From Ulota crispa (lineage: Eukaryota; Streptophyta; Bryopsida; Orthotrichales; Orthotrichaceae), in assembly GCA_963920765.1 (NCBI GenBank), contig OY987251.1:12279219-12343218 (forward strand): DNA of 64,000 nt, given 5' to 3'. A program made the position numbers and the translations under genes. Position 1 is the stretch's first letter, and every line of letters starts with the position of its first letter. The notes beneath the pieces were generated by a model, which was given only the letters and a program-made list of their open reading frames with translations, was not told the DNA's origin and did no database searches. Positions 53,577 through 64,000 of this stretch are shown in pieces.

Positions 53577-56500
53577 CTAATTGTCGTAAGGGTTACGGAA
53601 CTTCTTCAGCAACTCTGGGATGTCATAACCAAGCATATCGTCCACTGCTTGCAACATCTTTGGCTTCAGTTTCTCAAACTTGTCAAAGTTGTATCCGGCA
53701 AGCCTTTCTCTGTAATGCTCCACCCTTGGAAAGTCTCCAGGTGGCAGGTGGAATTCTCTTTGGACCTGTGCTCATCAGACACGTACCAATGTCAATTATA
53801 TTTAGGAAAAGTTTCATGGATGCTCCTGAAGTTTGCAGTATTTTCATAGATACCCCTGCTTTTTCAGAAATATCACAAATACCCTTGGATCAAAAAAAAT
53901 TAGGCGTTTGTTTTGTTATGCATGTCATTTCCCTTCTTCCTTTGTGTGCACGCATAACAAGAAAAAAGTAGTGTGCACACAAAGGGAGAAGGAAGTGACA
54001 TGCATAACAAAACAAACACCTAATTTTTTTGGTCCAAGGGTATTTGTGATATTTCTGAAAAAGCTGGGGTATCTATGAAAACATGGCAAACTTCAAGGGC
54101 ATTCATGGAATTTTCCCTTATGTTTAGCGGTTAAAAGAGGCAAAAGATTCCAAAGTCATTAGTGGACGTCAAGACTAGAACTTTTGGTGGAAGATAGAAC
54201 TCTTGGGTGATACACATGTGACATTTAGAAAGAAAACTATAAAAGAACTTTGACACCCATGTTATATCTTCAAGCAATTTTGTCTTTTTTTTTAGAGACA
54301 ATCAAAGAGGCTCAACAAAAAGGATTCCAAAAACCAAAAAGACTTTCAAAATCCAATCCCTTTCCTTGGATTTTAGAATAACAAGAAGAAGGAATCTTCA
54401 ATGACGTGCTTGGTTATTCTAGATTTCAAGCCTACTTTTAAAACACTTGGTTTTTTAGTCTTCTTGCAAAAGTTCTAATCTTGACTATTGACTAGTAATC
54501 TGAGATGTGATTTTCATAATTAGCTCAAGTAGCTAAAGACACTGCTAAATGTGATAAAATTTCAAACTGAAAACTGCAAATGTCACATTTTTTTTGTAGC
54601 TGTAAGAAGAATTTGGTAGAGTTTTTGAATATTCAGCCACATTTGTGAACACTACCTGGAACCTATCTTCTTCGTACAGCTTTTGGTACTTGCCATTTTC
54701 ACCAAGCTCAAAAGGTTTTTGCACAGAAAGACAATTTCCCCAAGAGTGTTCAGGAAACTCCTCAGAACGTTTATGTGGGAAAAAAATGACTAAAAGTAGA
54801 GAGATAAACGAAATCGTTGAAATTTAGGTTGTTTCTCGTTAAAATGACGTAGCTCTTTAACAAAATAAGAAGGAAAAGGATGTGAAATTGTTTAGAGTGA
54901 CATTCATTTTAGACTTGGAAAGGAATTCCATGACGCTCACCTTGGCAAACTCATCCTCCAAGTTCTCTGTCAAGCGTTGTTGAGCTTTATTCTTGCCCAT
55001 CATGGCTGGCATTTCCTTCTTCAGTTGACCTATTATGTAGGCATGAATCTTCGCTTGTCTTGCCCTCTTCACAAACTCATTGATCTAAAATACCAAAAAA
55101 TATCCATCACACAGTATGATGCCATTAATTTCAAGGTTCAAAACATGGAGTGTTTCCATGAAAAATGAAGTCAAAAGGGTTAGTTATGAAGCTTGAGATC
55201 CACAAGGAGGGTGAAAAGAGATGTCCCCACCAAGTGGATCCCACCCTCATACTACTCCGGGTATCAAACGTTTGGTAACTACATGAATCCCAAAACTAAC
55301 TATTTGAGACTTAGAGTAAGAGCAAACTGACATGTTGATCCAAGAACCAAAAATATTAGAAACAACAAACGATTTCACACTGCAAATTTGTTTATTATTT
55401 TTGTCGGTTTTGCCGTTTTATCGTTTTATCGTTTTACAAATCCAGACCAAAATGGAAAGACCAAAATGGAACCATGCCTTAGTTTAATTTCCTCAGATTT
55501 CACTGGAAAAGATAGGGAATCCATTAACATGAGAGATGTTTTCTTGTATATCAAAGTCGCTTCTTCACAGTGGAAAGTGTCAAGTGAATTGTGAGCAATG
55601 AGAGACTTCTACATTCAATCACAAGCATCATACGTGCAATACTAATGTAATCTAAGCTCCTGCTAAAAACCCTAATTCTTCAAAATAAAACTACTTTGAA
55701 ACTCATTGAAAAATGAGAATTTTCAAAACCTTAAAAAATATGATGCAGAGGGTGTAATTTGGGACATACCTTTCGGTCACAAGTCTTGCGCGGGATGTCC
55801 TTCAAGTCAGCCAGCAAATCCTCTTGTTCTCTTTCAAATAATTCCTTACCAGTCGACCCTATTTTATCTTCATCAATAGGTCGATCATTGAAAGACCTAG
55901 AAACATTCACAAGCATTATGAAAAACCTTAAACTTTCAAAAAACAGAACCCAACATACTATAAGGTTTCTTCCTTGAAGCCCAAAGCTTTGAACTACTGA
56001 GAATTCTCCTATCCCAAATTTCAGGGTACTTTTTGAAGATTCCAATACATCACAAACCCTGGCAGCACTTGTGAAAAGATCTGAAAAATGACATATGTGA
56101 CTGATCATATTGTGAAAAGTACAATTAGCCCATGTTTGATAACACCAGGATCAGTGAAAAAAATGCGTGTGATGATCAGGCATAAAATGAAAATTTGACA
56201 ATAAGAAAGTTTCCATATAATTTGATAAAAACAGCAAAAGTACATCAGAGGACAATTTTTGGGCCGTAATATTTTTAAGGTTTTCAGGGGTTAAGCATAA
56301 TATACAAGGTAGTCAGTAGGCGTACCCAATATAGACACGCATGACTTCAGGAGTGTTGAGAACTTTGCCCAAGGACCACATAAGCGCACCATATACTCTC
56401 ATCAGCTGCAAGGTCAGTTCATCACATTAGTCAAAACTGATAAATAAACACTCTAAACATGAACCTGTAGAAAAAGCTCGTCAGCATATGCTTACACCCT

Positions 56501-59500
56501 TAAACATCATATGAATCTCTTTCTCATTTCACATATTTGTACGTTTGTGTGCAAGGGATAATCCTAGATGAAAAGAGGATGAACTTGGACTTGAAAACCA
56601 AAGGATTTATTTTCACCAGGGGTACAAGTTACTTGAATCAATCACAAAGTAAACTTTCATGAGCAACGATGTGATATTTGTTAAAAATACGATCCTAAAA
56701 ATGCTAAATTCTAAACCCTAAGACCTGCATACAATTGAAAAGTTCCATTGAGCAAATGACAGGAAAAGCATGTTGAGAAGTTGTGTGACAGTACTTGGCT
56801 GTTGTAGTACTTTGTGAGATGAGGATTGGACAAATGTATCAAAGGTCACATCATCGAAGTCATGACCAAAGGGAGCATTGTCCTTCTTGATTGAATGCAA
56901 ATCATAACCCTGTGATGGCACCAAAGGCAAGAAGAGGCAACCCTAAACCCTAAACTCTAAACCCTAAACCACAAGGAGAAGACGAACCTGTTGGGTGTCA
57001 ACTTGGTCCGCCTTGTTCAAAACAATGCGTATTTTGTCGTCGTGGCCACGCAGCGAAGTAATGACCCTTTTGAACTCATCACTGATATCCAGCTTGTGGG
57101 GGTCAAACAGCAGCAGAATGAGGTCACACTTGGATGCAAACCATTCTGTGACCCCAGTGAAATCGTAACTTCTTTGCGTCCTTTGCTTCTCTCCAGACAG
57201 CACTCCTGGTGTATCCACAAACGTAATGTGCTCCAACAACTGTTCCAAAGATAGGGAGGGAGAACAGAAAAGTAAAAGAAATAGTAAGAAAAAATACACA
57301 AACACACAACAAAAACCAAGCACTTTATGAATAATGCGTCAAGGAAAAAACCAAATGCCTTTTCAAATAATAACTTAGAAGCACCATAACAAAATCAACC
57401 AGTTGTAACAAGATCCCTTTTACCGCACTTAAATATAAGGTCTCCACTAGAGAGATGTTGGAGGCCACTACAGCTGATTAATCCGGGAAATAAGTTCACA
57501 TGATTTTTAATTCTATTGCAAAAGTGTTTGTTACCAAGACCAACTAGTGTTTTTTTTTTTTGTTGTGAGAATATTAAAAAAAAAAGTATGTTACTAATGG
57601 TGAGAAGATCATACTGGATGTGGCATTTGAGAACACTCGAACTTCGACAGAAAAGCCTGGCCAAATCGGGTTAGGCCACTGAAAGGCATGTCCGCTTGTA
57701 CTGCAATGGTATTTCCGGGCACACTTCGTTCATCTGGCCCTCCCTGAAACACAACCAAAGCATCTGAAAACAGTTGTAATGCACAGCCTTGCCTTAACTC
57801 TGCACCCAAGAATTAACCTCCAAATTGTCACCATATCTAGTATTGTTGAAATATACCAATAAGCAAGGAGCCCTTTTTTAAGGCATAAGGATCTTCGCCA
57901 AGGGTTCCTGTGTATTCATCTGACATCTCATATTTCAAAATCTTGCAGGGTGTACATTTTGAGATCTTATTTATATAAAAACCTTTACATTAAGGCATTT
58001 TTTATAAGGCGATCTCATCTAACAACCAAAAAATTTGCGCAGGGTATGTCTCTCAAGCTCAAGCAGTTTGAGAAAAAAAGCTGCCCGCACCTTTGAACCT
58101 CCCAGTCCTCAAGCAACTTATTTCCCAAACTGCTTGCGCTTGGGAGACTTACCCTAGACAAAAATTTACCTCATTTTGACACTGGCTGCACTAACAAATC
58201 GGATGAAAAACTGGATTAAGAGTGCCAAATCCTTCTCAAAGAAACACTAGGTGCACCTAGTTTTGGATGAAGCTAGAAGCTGTTATGGATGCACACATGG
58301 ATGATTCCATCCAATTTTCTGCATGCATTCTAGAGTGCATCGCCGAACAACTGGGAAAATCTTTAAAAAAAGAGGGACTCCTGTCATAAAATATAAAAAC
58401 ACAGTCTAAAACAAAAGAAGCACCCACCATGACTACCACAAACCGGTCAGTGGTAGGTTCAGGCCCAATATGTGCTCCTGGATAATTAGTCCGTAGCAAA
58501 TGCTTGATGAAGGTTGTCTTGCCTGTGGAGTACTGGCCCAGAAGCATCACCTGAGGCTTCGCATCAAAATCACTCTCTGTCTGTACCCCCCACCCCAAAA
58601 AAAAAGAGGGAAAAAAAACCACCGCAATTGGCACGTCAGCCAGCAATACCCCCATTTGTTCTTTATACTGTACGATATACTACTTCATAGGTTTTATGCT
58701 AATTCGAACATCGTGTATTAATGGAGCTATTGAAATATGATACACTCATCAATGAGAAGAAGCTGGAAAAAAAAAAAAAAAAAAACTTGTAATATGTACC
58801 AGTGCAGGAGAGACAAAGTCGTTGAAACGGTAGGTCATTTCCAAGGGCTTGAGTTTCTCAAGGTAGAGTTTCTTCAAGCCGTCAACAATTGATGTCACCG
58901 ACACTCCTGAAAATGACTGCAAGCCAACCCCCACTTTCAACATAAGCCTAAATATGTGCTTCAATTCTCAGGCAGTTTTTTGTTGGCACAGATCCTCTTA
59001 CATCTTAAGTAGAGTGAAAGTGTCGGTACTGAGCCACCTGTGATTTGTGGACAATCAGCCTAATCAAATTACGGATACTAGCATCATTTTATTGTCAGTG
59101 TTATTAGATCTTTGGATTCAAGAGGTGTTGCAATAAAAACTAAAAGAAAGTCTTCCAATAGCTAAAAGGGACTTTGTGAAGTACAAAGCTTCAATTGAAG
59201 TGTACTAGATTTTATTTTATAAACATGGGTGTCTGTAATACAAGTGAAGGGATAAGCAATGATATTATTGCAATCTCAAGGATTTGTAATCAACGCTGCT
59301 CTAGATTTTCTTCATGCTAAAGACATGCTAGATAACGTGCGTTTACTTGTGACGAAGGGTAAGGCGATCTAATCAAACATTTCAGAGAGTTCCTTACCTT
59401 TCCTGAACTTTTCTGGTTAAACCGTTGTGATATTTTGGATGCCGACCGTTGTGGAGATAACCCTTTGAACGAGCCATTGCTCCGAAGTGAACCATTTGAA

Positions 59501-62500
59501 GATGGAGATGTGCGTTCCTGTTGACGCAAAAAAAACCAGAAATAACATAAATAAATAAAAACATAAGTGTAAAATGAAGACTCATTAAGATAATTCATAT
59601 TATAATGGACTGCGTTAACTTCTCCACATAGTAAAAAACATATTCTCTAAATGTCGGTATCTTATTCAACAAACACAACAGCTACATTTCAAAAAATGAG
59701 AAATTTTCAACAAAGAAAAGAGCAAAATTGCACCGTTATTAACTCCTCCAATCCAGTCATAGTGGGTGCGCTAATGTTGTCCAAATCTACAGTCAGTGGA
59801 TAGACGGGTAAGCAGTGTTGAAACACCAAACATTTCCAATAATAAAACCAAAAAAAATTTAAAACATAAAAAATAAATAAACAAATACATAGTAAATATA
59901 AGAATATAAAGACATTCAATAGATCCTGTCTAATTAAATACAACTAGGACAAAGGTAGGATGTGTACTTAGACAAAAATAATACATGCAGTAGGTAAAAA
60001 AATAAAGCATATAAAAGTACATATTTAATTGAATAAATGCATCTAGATATGTTACTCAGTAATAGAGGTCGTCCTTAACTATGGACCCGAGGTTGGAAAT
60101 GAGAAGGTGCTATTCAATTATACGCAATATGCTTTATAATGGTTCTACTTGTAACAAATTTATAGAAAGATTATTTAGCTTCCTTGAAATTCAGAAAATT
60201 CTGATCCACTTTGATCAAGTAGTGAGTTTTGACATTTGAAAGGAAAGATCAAAAAACATTACCAGCGTTTTTGAGCATGTTAGGACCGATGTCCTTGCCT
60301 GATTGAGCCAGTGAGATAACCTGATAATCCAACCACAATTATGAAGCAATTCCATTCTCTTCCCTTTTCAACAGCAATCTGCATTTTCCATGTGAATGAA
60401 TAAAATAAAGCATTTTAAAAGGATTATCTTGGAGTTTGTAGTAAAAGCATATTCTTAAAAAAAAGGACCATTATGGCAGCAATAATGTAAATGTTATGGA
60501 GAAAGTGGCTAATCGCAAGTACAATTATCCCAATTAAAAACATCTGGTTTTCCTACCAATTTTCATACATTACTCAAAACAGTTCTCGATACAATTCTCA
60601 ATACAAATCCTCAATACATTGATTAAAACTTTCAAAATCAACATTCAACAAGCTTAAAATTCTACTGTTTGTATAACCACATATCCCAAATCTATAAGAC
60701 AAAAGAAATTTCATTATTTGGTACGATGGACTCCAACGTGTTACTGTTGCTTGTAACACGTGTCTCATTCTCATTCAGCACCAACATTTTCTGCTTCGTA
60801 AAATCATTGTTTAAGGGTGGTTCTAATTGTGTCTTAAGTCCCACGTCCCATGTCCACATAAAAATGTCTACATGGTGGTGTTTCTGGAAAGTTTTGGCAC
60901 CAAGAAAGCGGAACTTTACAAGAGTTGGAAAACCAACTTTTAGGGCAAGTCCCACCAATTGTGTTTTCAAGTCTTTCTTTGGTGTCTCATGTTTTGCTCT
61001 TTAAAATCCAACAAAACTGGGATCTTGTGTTGAGATGGGACTTGCGGAGTTGGGAAGTGAGACATAGTGTGAACCGGTCACCTTGGTTTCTTCCTTTGGA
61101 GTACTTACATCAAAGTAGTAAGAGACCCGGCACTACAGATTCTGAACACAATGAGCTTTCAGAAAAGCTAGCAATTTAGGGTTTAGGGTTTAGAGTTTAA
61201 GGTTCAAGGTTTTTGACTGAATAAAGAAACCTACACTACGACAACAAACTGGCTGACCTGCATTGCAGAGACAAACTCCTTGAAGCCGAGAAACCCTTGC
61301 CGCTTAACATCAGCAATTGCCCACACCTGATTCAATACACCAACATAATGCAAAAAACTATCAAATTCAAAGCATATAATTTATCAGAGTAGAAATTTAT
61401 AGAATTTGGAACTATGCTTTTATGGACTTGTTCAGTATTTGAGCTAGGAGTAAAGGCTAGAAGTAGAGGCTTGAGGTTGTTCCAGAGGCAAAGTTAAAAC
61501 TAAAGAGAACCCTCAGCCGAAAGGCAAGTACAGGCAACCGCCATTACGGTCCAGGCAAGCCTTTTTAGGAATAGCATAGGGTTGCAAGGTTCTACCATGC
61601 AGTTGCAAGTCAACTCTGGACTAGTTTTTTTAACTCCCGTAAAATGACGTTGTAGACAGTAAGAGAGGAACGCATTTATATGATTAATGGAGTCAAAGAT
61701 TTGTTGTTTTGGCGAATGAGGTCAGAGATTTGTTGGAGGCACAGATTCGTTAGTGGTGAGCTTTGTTTTGGGCTTGTCCAAGTGCCAATCATGAGAGACA
61801 AAGCGACTACATTAAAAAGTGTCCCAGGGAAGTAACAATCACATTGCCACATACTTAGCTCATACTAGCAGTGCCATTGCTCAGTTGCATTGCTAAGTTG
61901 CAAAACAACAGAGCTAGGAGCAAGATAACAGAATTAGGAGGAAGACAACAAAACCAGGAGCAAGGCAATAGAATTAGGAGCAAGACGATAAAATTAGGAG
62001 CAAGACAACAGAACTAGGAGCAAAACAACAGCAAGACGACAAGACTAGGAGCAAGATGACAGAATTAAGAGCAAGACGACAAAATTAGGAGCAAGACGGC
62101 AGAATTAGGAGCAAGATACCAGAACTAGGAGCAAACTTCTAAAAGCAAAACAACAGAACTAGGAGCAAACTTCCATGCTGACCTCAAAATTTGACAATCA
62201 AAATTTTATACTATAAACTTGTTTTTTATTTCTTTCTGAGTTCTACAATTCCAGCCCAGCATGGGTGCCCTAAAGAGCCAAAGCAGCAGACAGATTCCAT
62301 GATGTTTTTCCCTGTTTTTCAGAGCATTCGCAGCTGCGTTAGGAGGCTCAGGAAAATTTCATAAGAGAATCCATATGAACCTGCTTCAATTCTGTTTTGG
62401 GCAACTGAGAGCGGGAGAAGAACTTGACAGCGTCGTTCCCAGTGAGTCGTCCGTCATTATCTGCAAAATCAGAATGTTGGCCAAAGTGTCAAAGCATCGC

Positions 62501-63665
62501 CAATTCTAATAAATTCTTAAAGTTTCCGATGTCCAGAAGATGCCACATTTAACTAGAATATGAACCATCCAAAGTCCAAAAGATGCCACAGTTACCTAAA
62601 CATGGACCATCCAAAGTTCACAAGATGCCACATTTAACTAAAATATGGACCATCCAAAGTTCAAAATATGGATCATCCACAGTTCAAAAGATGCCACATT
62701 TAACTAAACATGGACCATCTAAAGTTCAAAAGATGCCACATTAACTAAATATGCTGCATATGAACTATCCAAAGTTCGTAAGTGATAGTCTTGAAACTGC
62801 TTTAGTTTGTAAAACGTTGTGAGGTATTTGCAAACCATCCAAAAAACACTTGCAAAACATCCAAAAAGTACTTGCAAAACATCAAGAAATATGTTCAAAT
62901 CAGCAGACATGCAAAACTTTGGGACAAACATATGCAAAATACTGAGAAATCTTCACTGCCATGGAAAGTCCGTAATTAAATAAAGAGAAACTTCATGGAT
63001 ACCATTGAAGTTTGCAATATTTACATAGATAACCCTGCTTTTTCAGAATTACACAAATACCCTAGGACCATAAATTTCAGGCATTTGTTTTGTTTTGCAT
63101 GTCACTTTCCTTTTTCTTTTGTCTGCACGTTGCTTCATTTTTGTTTTATTAAATCCGCTTCTTCAACATTGGTGATGAAGAAAGTACAAGCATAACAAAT
63201 AAATGCCTGAATTTTTGGTCCAAGGGTATTTGTGTAGTTTCTGAAAAAGCAGGGGTATCCATGTAAATATTGCAAACTCCAGGGGTATCCATGAAAATTT
63301 CCCTTAAATAAATACTCCATGATCAACTGAATGTGGCGTATACGAACTTTAAAAAAGAAAACGTGATTCTTAAGGCACTGAATCACCAGAAAAGCTACCA
63401 AAAAATGAGAAAATAACAATGAAAAATTCATTAAAATATTGGCATATTATTGCAGCTGAAGTCAACCCCTGCGCAAGCCAAAAATACAAAAAGAACGAGT
63501 AGGTATCTTAGATTTAGGGTTTGAATTCCACACTCAAAAACCATAGAAAGAGAGAAAGAAAGAAAGAAAGAAGAACAGGATTTTACCTGCATCGGCATAA
63601 TCAAACCACTGTCTGTACATTTGCTCATCATGCTTGGTATTCGATCTGGTCGAGAGAATATCCAT
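53577..63665 (-). CDS. EHD1: EH-domain-containing dynamin-like ATPase (EHD), 14 exons, 549 aa
   Basis: Membrane-remodelling ATPase of endocytosis and recycling. Exons in gene order: 63665-63587, 62460-62381, 61326-61258, 60320-60263, 59786-59734, 59517-59398, 58916-58800, 58580-58428, 57743-57615, 57239-56988, 56405-56326, 55896-55770, 55084-54941, 53765-53577; phases close exactly to 550 codons. The plant arrangement is seen: N-terminal EH domain with an EF-hand loop (D25, D27, D29, GRLTG) and VWAIAD, a Ser-rich linker (about 116-156), the N-terminal dynamin-type helix VDGLKKLY, then the G domain: P-loop GQYSTGKTT (207-215), [16 protein letters not shown] (295-298), NKAD (361-364), and the helical tail ending [11 protein letters not shown]. 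Arabidopsis EHD1 is 545 aa. All nucleotide-binding motifs are intact. Several introns carry minisatellites, MULE-type MITEs and telomere-like repeats. Whether it matches EHD1 or EHD2 more closely cannot be told. Confidence 0.96.
53804..54117. mobile_element. MULE-type MITE, family A, in EHD last intron
   Basis: Family A ends flanked by TTATATTTA and TTATGTTTA (8 of 9 alike). It starts about 40 bp from the acceptor of the last EHD exon. Confidence 0.83.
56941..56970 (-). repeat. Interstitial plant telomere repeat in EHD intron 10
   Basis: CCCTAAA units (one as CTCTAAA) on the plus strand, starting 18 bp downstream of the exon 10 donor. In the sense of the gene it reads TTTAGGG. Confidence 0.85.
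61175..61203 (+). repeat. Interstitial plant telomere repeat in EHD intron 3
   Basis: TTTAGGG units with a TTTAGAG variant on the plus strand, opposite in orientation to the tract at 56941. Confidence 0.82.
61903..62172. repeat. About 21-bp minisatellite in EHD intron 2
   Basis: A dozen imperfect copies of ACAACAGAAYTAGGAGCAAG. Purine-rich on the plus strand, so the EHD pre-mRNA would carry a pyrimidine-rich tract. Confidence 0.85.
62530..62790. repeat. About 43-bp tandem repeat in EHD intron 1
   Basis: Five or so copies of ATGGACCATCCAAAGTTCAA followed by AAGATGCCACATTTAACTAA, the first about 70 bp from exon 2. Confidence 0.8.
62984..63303. mobile_element. MULE-type MITE, family A, in EHD intron 1
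   Basis: Begins GAGAAACTTCATGGATACC and ends GGGGTATCCATGAAAATTTCCC-like sequence; flanked by an exact 9-bp repeat TTAAATAAA. The clearest duplication of the family, so probably one of its younger copies. Confidence 0.87.
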
Positions 63666-64000
63666 TTTGCTTCAGAAGAATTTCCACCACCAGCAGCGCT
63701 CACGACGTTGCCTTTGATCATCCAGCAAAGAAAGAAACAGGTGACGCCGCTGTTGTTCCAAATCCTAATCAAAGAACGAGGCCAGAAATTAATTCAATCA
63801 AAACACTTCAAATAAAAGCTAAACAGCAGGCAGAAAGTTAATTCCAAAAGCGAAATAAACATCATTTCATCCAAAACCTAATAAACTCAACCAAGAAGTA
63901 AGCTTAGCTGCACTCGAAATGCACTATCGAACGTAAAAATTAACAAAACTAGCAAGCTCCAGCTACCGAAACTATGAAATTATTACTCGGCCAGAAATGT
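63666..64000 (-). promoter_or_regulatory. EHD1: EHD upstream flank
   Basis: First 335 bp upstream of the EHD start codon, up to the window edge; presumably 5' UTR and promoter. No TATA box or other defined element is convincing. The GAAA microsatellite at 63547-63573 lies just inside intron 1. Confidence 0.4.

Noticed and set aside
56941..61203. Telomere repeats as a sign of a chromosome end
   Set aside because: Only about 30 bp each, within introns of an intact gene and in opposite orientations.

Overview
The window is nuclear DNA of a green plant (streptophyte). It carries four intron-rich protein genes, all of plant type: a cytokinin oxidase/dehydrogenase, an ATXR5/6-type PHD-SET histone methyltransferase, a plastid CGFS monothiol glutaredoxin and an EHD dynamin-like ATPase. 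TTTAGGG-type telomere repeats and many plant-style miniature transposons (MITEs) point the same way. I cannot name the species. A degenerate animal/fungal-type Tc1 (DD34E) transposase makes an ordinary angiosperm somewhat less likely, but that is inference.

Layout. 1-9651: no recognisable gene; a mosaic of MITEs, foldback elements and one SINE-like stretch. 9652-14760 (minus): CKX, 5 exons, 521 aa. 14761-28394: gene desert with a three-layer transposon nest at 14998-15882 and about a dozen further MITEs. 28395-36054 (minus): ATXR5/6 homologue, 7 exons, 412 aa, preceded by a roughly 150-bp tandem repeat at 36370-36950. 36950-45483: no recognised gene; repeats, a GC-richer island at 37.0-37.5 kb and minisatellites next to the glutaredoxin. 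45484-48696 (plus): GRXS14-type glutaredoxin, 3 exons, 193 aa. 48697-53576: a MULE-type MITE split by a dead Tc1 element. 53577-63665 (minus): EHD, 14 exons, 549 aa. 63666-64000: EHD upstream flank.

All four gene models were assembled by hand from homology and GT/AG splice sites. In each, exon lengths and phases add up to one open frame, so all four look intact. They belong to unrelated processes (cytokinin breakdown, H3K27 monomethylation at replication, plastid Fe-S handling, endocytic membrane remodelling). I see no operon-like or pathway cluster.

The noteworthy content is the mobile-element landscape. Target-site duplications (TSDs) and terminal inverted repeats (TIRs) can be read by eye and separate at least seven element classes: 9-bp MULE-like, 8-bp hAT-like, TTA Tourist/Harbinger-like, TA Stowaway-like, TA with AGGTAG ends, TTAA with CCCYTAAA ends (piggyBac/Kolobok-like), and a family with variable 4-bp TSDs whose superfamily I cannot assign. 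Several sit inside introns or inside each other, and two nests can be checked against empty sites within the same window. I found no tRNA, rRNA, CRISPR or clear promoter element.
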